Part shown: positions 1 to 10,400 of the stretch, in pieces | Numbering within the stretch: the stretch's first letter is position 1 | Layout: each line of letters starts with the position of its first letter | Assembly: GCA_019649035.1 (NCBI GenBank) | Contig: BMAT01006367.1 | Span: forward strand, 22,622 to 45,990 | Direction: 5' to 3' | Source of the DNA: Elysia marginata | Lineage: Eukaryota; Mollusca; Gastropoda; Plakobranchidae | Length of the DNA: 23,369 nt | Program-made: the position numbers and the translations under genes | Notes under the pieces: model-generated | What the model was told of the DNA's origin: nothing | The model's database searches: none | Seen by the model: only the letters and a program-made list of their open reading frames with translations

Positions 1-1360
1 TGGTAATTTTGGGATATGTGATTGACCATTTTTGTGGAACCTGCCTTATAATATTTATCTAGACCAGAAATCGGAAGTTTAAAATAATGTAAGTTAAATG
101 TTTTAAAAGTTAAAATTTAACAAGTTTTATATATAAGTTCAGCTTTCCAATTCACTCTTATAATGGTCCATGTTTTAGCCGATATTTCTCACATAAACAA
201 ACAAACCATGTTGGGTAGGTCTATTTATAGATTAGTTACTCGCCGAGCGGAATAGCAGGAATAGACAGAAAAAAAACTTATTGGGTTGATAGTGTGTTGC
301 GATTTTAACTACCGCCGCATAGGATTTCATGCGAGAGCTGCGATACTTTAAAATAAAATTAAAAGAGAAAAATAGTCTAGGAGTAGGATTTCATTTTCGG
401 GTTAGGTTTATAAAAATCGACGGTTTTTTATTGATTTGAGACATACTTTATTCTTTAAAAGCCTCCTATCATCAGAAATTAAAAGAAAATGTCTATAATG
501 TTGGTACCACAAGAAACCTATTTTATCCCCATTAAAATGTTTAAATTAGGTGTGTAGTTGAATATCCCGTGAAGCGTTCACGATTTTAAAAAGATGACCC
601 CCGAAAAAACGGCTCTGCAGTTGCCTCTAAATGCATTTGATGCATGTTTTTAAAAATATAATTTAAACAAATTAAGACTCCGAAAAAAAAACAAACACAT
701 AGAATCATGAATGAAAGAGGAAACCTTGAGGTTTATTTTGATATAATACATATTATGATATTTTATTGCAAACAATCAATAAAACAATAAAGATAGGCAT
801 GTATTTGAACTTGACGTAAATGTTGGGGAAAATACCCCGTGTAGCACCAGCAGGCATTTCAGGCACTTTGGATATACCTATGTGTATTGGCCTGCTGGGG
901 AAATATGTTAAGTCTTGAGACTGCCTTCGACTGTGGAAGAGAATAATCCATATTCTTCTTCTTCTTCCTCTTCATATCCTTCCGTTCATTATTCCAAACC
1001 GGGTGCAAATAAACGGTTCCATTTATTTTCACCTCGGCTCAAAATTATAAGCATTTCTGTTTATTTTTTCCCGGCTGGAAATAAGCATAATTTCGTTTGT
1101 TTATATACCGGCTGCAAATAAAATCAGCCATCCAGATTGATCCAGTTTGACTGCAAACCTTTTCTCTTTTGAACTCCAACAAGTAAAAAAACAACAGCCC
1201 TTTGTCGTTTTATTTACAGTTATCAAAAAGTCTGAATCACAAGCTAAGATGCCATGCCCATCCCATCGTATGTGGAATTTAAGTTTTACGCGTGTCTGTT
1301 GAAATCCATGGCAGCGTTAGTTTTGAGCTTGGATACTCGTCGGCGCCGCTTGCAGCAGCG
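1..1360 (+). promoter_or_regulatory. 5' flank, promoter and 5' UTR of the SLC35F5 gene
   Basis: No protein-coding signal found. AT-rich up to about 1250, then CpG-dense through exon 1. No convincing TATA box or mapped transcription start can be assigned by eye. It contains a small inverted repeat (847-898), a (TTC)n-like patch (about 953-975) and a degenerate tandem repeat (999-1127). The 5' UTR probably begins in the CpG-dense patch; its start is not visible. Confidence 0.5.
999..1127. repeat. Degenerate ~36-bp tandem repeat, about 3.5 units
   Basis: Units start near 999, 1034, 1071 and 1108, each opening with a CCGGCTG-like heptamer followed by caaATAA and a T-rich tail ending GTTTATTTAT-like. 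Spacings are 35, 37 and 37. Units are clearly diverged. The array lies about 235-360 bases upstream of the start codon. Confidence 0.6.
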
Positions 1361-1370
1361 ATGGTGCTGA
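1308..1370 (+). promoter_or_regulatory. Upstream ORF overlapping the SLC35F5 start codon
   Basis: The ATG at 1308 lies 53 bases before the predicted start, in another frame. Its 20-codon ORF ([20 protein letters not shown]) ends with TGA at 1368-1370, past the main ATG. If the transcript includes 1308 it could reduce main-frame initiation. Context: T at -3, G at +4, so moderate. Confidence 0.35.
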
Positions 1371-1413
1371 TTTTGTGCAAGAATCGCGGTCAAACTCCTC
1401 GAAACGGACTAAG
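1361..1413 (+). CDS. SLC35F5: SLC35F5 exon 1 (probable start exon)
   Basis: Encodes [17 protein letters not shown] plus two bases of the next codon (phase 2). The ATG has a good context (G at -3 and G at +4), and the donor at 1414 reads AG|GTCTGT. The phase fits exactly with exon 2 beginning at 3578. The exon sits in a CpG-dense patch (about 1268-1410), unlike the rest of the window, as expected near a promoter. The vertebrate protein has a loosely similar MVxxxxxNR segment just before the first helix. The alternative is translation from ATG 3579 in exon 2, giving 458 residues. Confidence 0.6.
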
Positions 1414-4400
1414 GTCTGTGGTTTTAATATTGCTACTGATTCATTCTTCCTTCTTTTCTTTATTTCAATATGGGCAAGTGTCAGTTAATTCAGCTGTATG
1501 CATCGTACCTATGCCTAGTTAAGCTCAGCGGGCATCGGTAATATCAGGGTCTCCAAGCGCAGGCTCTTAGTTACAGTATTGCCTTGGAGCGGTCATCGGG
1601 TCGTTGCCCTTGTCTTGTGCATGCATTGCGTCATGTAGGCCTACCGTTTGGCACTTAAACTACAAAATCTTAGTAGGCCTATCTTAGGAGCCTCACTTTT
1701 CGAGGCTCTCCTTGAAAAAAACAACCAGTGCCACGTTAAAGAGATACTGTAACAACAAACCCGCATCTGTTAAATTTCTTTGTATATATATAATTCTAAC
1801 AAATTCTTTTAATGGGTGGCCCTAATGAGTTGTGTGCAATGCAATCCGCTCTGCTTTAATTTGACTTGATTCGCTGAATGGCCTTGATCAGGTGAGTATC
1901 AGAAAATCTCAAGGCTAGATCTATCCTTCTATGATGGTAAGCTTGAAAGCCTTTTACCACCCACTGACCCACGCCGTTCTTGTACATGTAGATATTCTTA
2001 AGTTGCAGAGGGGCATTATTAGATATTTTTATATGTATACATTGCTTTGTGTCTATGTGAAATATGCGGCGAGACCGCTAAGCTTTTACAAGGAAAGATA
2101 TCAAAGTAAGCCTATCTCTGACTTTTCAATTTCAGTCTCAACATCTCAGGACAACAGCCATCTTCCATTTCCCTCTCTCAAGTCTTTTCCCTAACACTTT
2201 GTAACACGCTCTCTCTCTATATCTCTCACTCTCTCTCTCTCATTTTTCTTTTTCAGCCCGACACACACATAAAATACTCCCCATCCCCTCTCTCCATAGC
2301 TCTCTCTCTCCCTCCCTCATTTATCTCTTTCTTTATCTCTCTCTCTGAGTTTCTTTCTCTCAAAGTATGTTATTTCATTGATGTTCCTGTTTTTTCTCTG
2401 TAATCCTCCCTCATCGCATCTATGGGAACATAATCTCTCTTTTTCAACACGATACACACATACACCCTATATCTCTCCATCCCTATCTCTCTTCCTTTCA
2501 TATTGGGAAATCAATAAGAGTTGCAAAAGCTCCTTTTTAGTTGAAGTATTAAGTTGTTTGATAAACATGCTAAGACTGAGACTGATTGAAAGATTTTAAA
2601 GGTATGAAATTAGCAGTCTCTATGTCATTGATGCTTGTGGTCAGTGCATAGGGATGCGCATGTATGCAATCACATGCTAACATTTTAACATGCTAACAAC
2701 TGCATAGGAGTGACCCAGCCATCAGAAACAGAGTGTGGCCTTTCTATGCTCGCAGTGTTCTGATGGTATAGATGCAGAAGCCACCTATCTGCATTTAAGG
2801 GTGCCTGTGCAGTTGTATCATTGTTTGTAGGAATTTTCCTATATCTTTTTCTATAGGAGCGAATTTTGGTGAAATTGCTAGAAACCTTGGTGTGAACAAA
2901 TATAGGATTGGCAAGAAAAGGCAGTATTGGATATATATAGTATTTTGAAAATACACCTTGTGGGTAAAACTAGCTCTTAGTGGTGCCATCAGTTGTTGAC
3001 TAACAAAGGTCAACTTCTCAGACATCTAGCGCAGATGAAGACTAGCCCCTCCATTTATGCTATGACAAGTTTCTACCTCAAAAATTAAAGTCAATAGTTA
3101 AGTAGATAAGTACAATTTATGAAAGCAAATTGCTTGAACAGAATTTTAAAAAACAAATTTAATTCACAGTTTATTCCAGATTATTAAAGTATACATGATT
3201 AAGCATGTCACAACATGTTGCATCATTGGTAAAGGGTTGGTTGTGTGGATACTGACTGAAACCATTCAATTTGGTGAAAGTTCAGAGACAAAAATGTTTT
3301 TGACACTTTCTACCCTGGTATTGGAGATATGGAGACCTACATGGGTCTATGAAAATTTTTGTTATTTATAAAATTCATGATAAATGTGAATAGAGAATTA
3401 AGATGTATACCTTTTACTTAGTAAGAATATTATGTTCAATTAATTTTATTAAAACAGTTATGGAGACATTATGAAGGAAGGGCAGAACTGATCATCTGAT
3501 GGATGGATGCTTTAACCAACCAAGCTTTGAGAGTGACTAAACCCTAAAATCTGACCGATCAGCCAATGCCCCAGCAGGATGTTGGGACTGACGCGACTAG
3601 GCAGGACTCACAGGTTTATGCTGGGGATCATTATTCTTCTCATCGTTGATGTGATCTGGGTTGTGTCATCTGAGCTTACCAGTGTAAGTACTTACCTCTA
3701 GAGATAAGTTAAGATAAGATAAGATAAATATATTTATGTGAAGTTCACATATTTAATTTTTTTTATTTATAATTTCCAGGCCTAAAGGAGGAATGGAAAG
3801 TAAAAGCCTGCTACGTGTAGTTAATTTTACAATAATTATAAATTAAAAAAACTTTGAGCCTTTAGTACACTGAGTAGATTACCGTGGAATGCCTTTAATA
3901 AACACCACCCCTCTTGAAAGACATTAAATATGTGGACATTGCTTTATATGGGTACAGTACCTCAATCCTTAAACTAAGACCCCCTTCTTATAAGACCTAT
4001 TTCTACAACAATTTTCAAGGTCTTTATCATGTGGTTTCACTATAGATGAATTTTTTAAATTTACGAGATACTACGTACAATTGAATCTAAACGTATACAT
4101 ACACTGTAGGAAAGTAAATTCCTATAAATCAAATGCTTGTAGCCATCTTATTTCACCATTTCTTTTATATTTGCAATGGCTAGAAGCAATGTTTTGGTGA
4201 CAATCAGCATATTAATTTGGTCGTAAATTGTTAAAAACAATTTTGAATTTTTTTATGATATTTGATGTTCATATAATAATGCATTATTTTGCCTGCCCTG
4301 GAAGTGAGTGTGAGAGTTTTGAACGGTTTTGAAATTGAATTGTGTTTTATTGTTCTCCCCTTTTCATCCGTCCACACCCAGTATATATTCAGAGAGGAAA

Positions 4401-7400
4401 ATTACTCGAAACCTTTCTTCACAACATATGTGAAGACAGTGATGTTTTCTCTCTACCTGTTTGGATTTATTGTGTGGAAACCCTGGAGAGATCAATGCTG
4501 TTTGAAAAGGGTAAGGCCTAGCTCTTTGTGAGTTGTCTCCGAGTCCATCCCTGGTGCAAGGATGTAGCAGTAAATTTATGCCATAACAACGGACAGGGCA
4601 TAGTTTGAGTGCCATGGAAATGTATCAATTTTTCCCAATAGACGTCGAGAGTTATGCACCTTGTTTTACAACCAAAACAAGGGGCCCTATATAAGTAAAT
4701 TAGAAGTGATTGGGCGTTTTTCTTGAACAAAACGTTTCTTACTGCTTTCTATGATGATGGTATAGTTGAGAATAGTTAGAAACAAAATTAAAAATGTAAT
4801 AATGCGAATAATGATAATCCTTTCCTTTAAAAAATAATGTGAGGAAGACTTCAAGACTACATTTTTGTCAAGTGCCAAAATCTACTGGCTAAAAAAAGCC
4901 AAACATAAAACTGTAGTTGATAGTTTGGCCATGTTTATTTATTTCTTTGACTAAATCCTAGTTAACTTTTCTTCGCTAGGATTTCTGGTCTATGCCCAAC
5001 CTTTCCTCTTAAAAATGAAACGTCTAAATGCTAAGATCTTATCTAAAGGAATACTATGTTATAGATGATCTCTTTTTTTTCTTTCACTAGAATGGTCTTC
5101 TAAGTTTGAATACAGATGCAGGGACAGTACCACCATCTTCGGAGCCAGACCCCATGTTGGTAAGTGATAGTTTAGATCTGTATAACTTGCTTTGGTTTGT
5201 CTTTGAACAGGTTCAGCATAATTTTATAATTGAGGTTGCCGTTCTCTACATCTATTGTTATAGTTTAGTACAGTACTTTATCCTGCAAGCCCTTGGTCTG
5301 ATCGATACAGTTGTGGTTGCAAATATAATCAGTAAATGCATACTGCAATTGAATGATTGAATACCACAATATCATATAAGTTTGCAACTAGGTTCATGCA
5401 AATTTTGCATAGCTGAGATAAAAACGGTGAAAAACAATATCATTTCAAATAGTTCATACTGTCTCTGTACTTCCATATGTAAGTAGAATATCCTCTAAAA
5501 AAGGTTGTCCCCTTAAGTAGTGATCTGTATACATGTACACTTTTTCCCACCAACCAGGGGTCTCCAATCTATGTCCCAGTGAAGTATGACAGCCATGCAA
5601 GTGGAGGCGAGTCTGATGACGCCGGCAGTAAGTCTGCGCAAAAATATGATATATATCTTGCAACAAGTCGAATGAGTTGAATGTAGCAGTGTCACGTCAC
5701 AAAGCAGAGCATATTTCTGAGGTTTTGGACATTAAATGTGAATTAATTTATCAAAGTTTTGTAAACAGACAAGAACCTCTTTTGCCTTAAAAATAAAATA
5801 AGTATGGGGTGAAAAAGTAGTACCAGGGATGAAAGATGATTTTTGAGAAAAAAAACAAACTGGAAATCAATAAAGAATTTTCCATCACACAGAACATGAA
5901 TACAATTTAGCTTAGACACAAGTTGTTCTTGTTTCTGTGATTAGTAGATATACCTAAATGGAAAACTTCAAACGGGTGAAAAGAAATATTACAAACTGAA
6001 GAGTAGGGACTATGAGTTATTACCTGTTTATGTCTGTGTTAATCAGCTGCTTTCTACCACTTGCCCAGGTGGAGGCTCCTGCCGTTCTGTGAGATTTAGC
6101 AACCTGTCTGAAGTGAGACAGCTTTCAGGTGAATGACCTCATTAAGTTACACAGTTTGTATCTCTAATATTTACAACAAAATTTTTAAAAATATTATTAT
6201 GAAATAGCATTTTGCTTTTAAAGCTAAATTTGACAAGTTATGAAATTTTAATATACAGCTTTTGTAATTTTTTATTTTACCTTTTGTGAGTGCTGGTCGC
6301 CAGTCTTTAGAGACATTTAAGGAACATTTTGGATGAAAACATCAAATACCTCAAATACTGCGGATGCTGACTAAGAGTTTATGAATTTCTAAGTATAATA
6401 ATTTGTTTCATCTTTTTTCATTATTAAAAACCTAAGTTTTACCTTTTCCTTTTAAATAACCCTTTTATCAACTATTTTTTTTTTCTTTTTGGCTCTGTTT
6501 AGTATAATTATGGAACAAATTTGTACTTTTTTTGTTTTTGATTGTATTTTTTTAGTGTTACTTCTGATTAACCCCGCTTGCAGTTTACTTTGGGAGCATG
6601 GTCACTTTTCAAAGCATGCAATGTAAACACAAAAGTAACATGCTTGATTTCCCTTGTAAATTTTTTTTTCTCTCTCCCAGAAACGTATGCCCTGGAGCAC
6701 AATCTGGCGCGGCTGTCCTACCAGGCCAGTGTTGAGGCCACAGAGCGGCTGAACATTCTGCAGAACAGACTGCCGATCAAACAAGTCCTCCAGTTGGCAT
6801 GCCTTTTCTGTGTGATGGTAAGATACAGAATAAATAGTGGAGGCAGCCACTGCACAATGAAATGATTGAAAGACTTAAAAAGGTATGAAATTAGCAGTGG
6901 AGAGAAGTAGGCTTAATAGTGGAAATGCCCGAAATGTCTGCCTTCAAAGTCTTTCAATCATAAGATGCAGACAGCAAATCTTTGCCTTTGAAACATGTTT
7001 GTCAGATGAAGTGGGCTCTCACTGTAGGCAAAAACGAGCCATTTTTAATTTTATTATATTTTTCATTTCAATTATTCGCTCAAGGCGATTATTTGTCTTA
7101 CGTTCATGATTTTATCCAAATGAGTTGTGAGCTGCACAGCCTAGTTTTGAGATATGTGTTTGAAAGTCATTTTATTTTAGAATTTTAAATATTGATGCTA
7201 AAACCACTTCTTTACAGTTTTTACACCTGATTCATGAAAAAATTACTTGTTTAACATTTATAACTTTATTTGCCCAACATAACACAATTTCCTCCCCAAT
7301 CTGAAATTTCAAAGGTCCTAACCCAGCTGACTTCAAACTGCTATAACTTCACACAGAAGCACGATAGAGCTTTACTGTTTGTTTCTATTTGAGCATGAAG

Positions 7401-10400
7401 AAAATCAGCTTTTTATTATACCAATATATCTTACTACTTTCTAATTTTGTGTTAAGACTGGTTTTGACTGGTTGAAGACGCTTGCCATTTTTGCTTTTAC
7501 TAAATTTAAAGCATAGGGCACATATTTTAGCAGCTGAATGAGATTCTTCTCATGTCTATACGACAAGGTATGCATTTGAATGGAAGTGAAAATCTTTTCT
7601 CCTAAGCTTGAAATATATTTTGTCTTAATTTTTCCCTGGAATTTTTTTTCCATATTTAATTTTGTTTCAACTAATACCTCAGTTGATAGTGTGGCTGTCT
7701 TTTGTGGAGGAGGTCTTGAGTTTAATGTCGGTTTACGTCGGAGATTTTTTCAAGGTTTGAAAACTCCCACTGTCCACTGAAGATTAAATGATTAAATGGT
7801 ACCACTTCTAGACTGGCAATGAAAGGCAGAAATGAAGAGGAAATCGGTACCACCATCACAATATGGAATCATGAGAAAAGTAACAGCATACCATATCAGT
7901 TTCTAGTAACCACACTCATGGTTATGTGATATTTTTTTTCAAAGTGTAAATAAGCCAAATTTCAGTTAATCAAAACTCTATTTTGTCAGACTTACTCAAA
8001 TGCTCCAAGTAATTGTGTGAAATAGACTATAAAAATAATTCCAAGTTCCTCATCTATATGATTTTTCAGTGGTTTTTCGCAAACTACACGTACCAGCTTG
8101 GCCTGGAACAGACACAGCCAGCTGTGGTGAACGTCCTGTCATCTACCTCAGGTCTTTTCACTCTTATCTGTGCAGCAATTTTCCCCAGTGGATCAGGCGA
8201 CCGGTTTACGCTGTCCAAGCTTGTGGCAGTAATTATCAGGTTAGTTCCCTTTGACTGAATTTTTTTGTCTCTTGTAGATTATTGTTGTCCCTGATTTAGG
8301 ACAATTTTTATGGAGAGATTATTTTGATTTTCATTTATTGAAGTTGTTAAGTGGATTTTTTTTGTTTTCCAAAAGCTATTTGTGACAGAATGTCTTAATT
8401 GAAAAAAAAACTTAAAGAAGCTTTAAAACTGTGTTTTTAAAATAATATAAGAGCATTAGGACTCAAGTTCAAAATGTTTTGCTGTTTTCTTTCAGTTTAG
8501 GGGGCATTGCTCTGGTATGCAAGTCGGACATGAAGCTCGAGGGAGGCAAAGTCCCAGTAGGAGCTATCTGGTCTCTAGTCAGTGCTGCCCTCTATGCGTT
8601 CTACCTGGTTCTCATCAAACGCAGGGTAGAGAACGAGGACAAAATGGACATCCCCATGTTCTTTGGTAGGCTGATATCATGTAAACTTGTGTCTAAAAAT
8701 ACAGAGGTTGTTTGAATTGAGGAAATTTTGTTTTAGTTCAGTTCCGATATTTCTAATCCAAAATATTGAACTTTTAATCAACCAAAAAAAATTATCAGTA
8801 CACATATTCTAAGAAGAATAAATTGGTAAACTGAACATAGTTTGAATTCAGTAAGAAAAGTCAAGCCTAAGGAAAAAGGGAGTGCAGTATATCTATTAGA
8901 CACACAGCATACTGCCGTGGTTTGCCATAGCTTTCCCAGCCCCCTTTACTTTTGTTGAATCTCAAGAGACCTAGCTACCCATCAAATGCTGATTGGGCAC
9001 AGGGGAACAAACAAAATTTTGCCTGGAATAGGGATTGAACCCTGGACCTCCAAGACAGGCGTCAACTGCTTACTGATTGGGCCACCGCTCATATTTGAAC
9101 TATCCAGACTTGAATCACGCAGATTTGACTGTATTACCTATCGGTTTGTTAGTATATTAGAGTGATTCTCTTTGACTTCTGCTCCTCTGTGCAGTCAGAA
9201 GGTAATTCGTTTTGTAATAGACTGTTGAGGAACCCATTGTAAATTGCTGTAAGCATTTTAGTGGATTATGTGCCATATAAAAACATTTGTTATTTTTTTT
9301 TACTGTTCATCCCTTTCCAGGATTTGTGGGCCTGTTCTGCATGGTGCTGCTGTGGCCAGGATTTCTGATTTTGAATGCAGCCGGGGAGGAAGTGTTTGAG
9401 TGGCCCAAGAACCACCAGTGGATGTTTATACTCATCAATGGGGCCATTGGCACCGTGCTCTCAGAGTTTCTGTGGCTTTTGTGAGTGACAACTCCAGTTA
9501 AGATTGCTTGGTTCATAATTTTATTTTTTTAATGTTTTTTTTTTCTCTTTTATTGTAAAGTGAAGCTGTTACCAAAGTAAGCAGCTCTGTTGCTATATGG
9601 TAAATTTTACTACTTAAGGGCAAAGCAAAAGCTCACTGAAACAAGCCATTATCCTCTGATAGCATTGTTTAGGGAAACAAGTACACGAGCAACCTCTATT
9701 GCTACTGTGCTCTAACAAAGTGCAATATCAAGCCTTTTCTACCTTTGTCCAATGATGCATTTTGTCTGAGTAAAGTAGATGAAATACAAAGGAATCACTG
9801 TTCAAAGTTGGTTGTTTGAATTTTAATGTCTCTTTTCAACTACAAGGTTATATCAGAGACGGTGCTTGGGACAATTGAAAGCGTGCTGCCATACTGTGAT
9901 GTATGGAGCGCTGCATACACCACACCCAGTCACATTATCCTGACACCGGGCCGGCCAGACTTAGCACTAAATCCATAATGCCAGACACCAGGCAGATCAG
10001 CTACTAATATCAATTTTAAAGTCCTTGGTTTACTGGCCGGGGATCAAACCCGTACCTCTCGATCTCTGAGCGAGTGTCTTTACCGCCAGGCCACATAGCT
10101 GGTCACCATTCAAGGACAAGCCAATGAACAAGCTGATATTTTTGTATCTTTTATCTTTTCTTTTTACTTCTTCTCTTATCCCTTTATCTAAGCATGGCAA
10201 ATGAAACAATGTTTTTTTTATCCTTTTATGCAAAGAAAATTTTTTTTAAAAGAAACAAACCAATAACCAACCCGTATTAATCGTTATTCAGGGATGCAAG
10301 TTTTCCGATTTTTGCAGGAATTCCGATTTTTTAGCAGTTTTCTTGAGCCAAAAAAGAATGAAATTTTGAAAAATTAAGACCTATATGTGACAGAAAACAC

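Larger units (their letters stand above)
6818..8069 (+). other. Intron 7
   Basis: 1.25 kb. Holds a small foldback element (6863-6960) and a dispersed repeat (7287-7479). The remainder is AT-rich with no coding signal. Confidence 0.9.

Noticed and set aside
1512..1640. Structured RNA gene in the GC-richer segment after exon 1
   Set aside because: Composition differs from surroundings, but no tRNA boxes or known snRNA motifs; more simply the tail of the CpG-dense promoter patch.
3566..3649. 27-codon upstream ORF from ATG 3566
   Set aside because: It lies before the preferred exon 2 acceptor and would normally be intronic; relevant only if exon 1 is not used.
3579..3683. ATG 3579 as the only start codon
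   Set aside because: Possible, since an in-frame stop lies upstream at 3552, but exon 1 fits by phase, donor and CpG context and resembles the family N-terminus; kept as the alternative.
3880..4040. Transposon-like stretch with repeated AAGACCCCC / AAGACC and CACCACCCC motifs
   Set aside because: Reminiscent of some mariner-type MITEs, but I could find no inverted ends or second copy.
4364..4878. Antisense open frames opposite exon 3 and intron 3
   Set aside because: Shadow frames with no family resemblance and no splice logic.
9027..9092. tRNA gene on the minus strand
   Set aside because: A- and B-box-like sequences are present but no closing acceptor stem; it continues into a SINE body.
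10030..10107. tRNA gene on the minus strand
   Set aside because: Same reason: tRNA-like head of a SINE, not a foldable tRNA; the open frame over it is also spurious.
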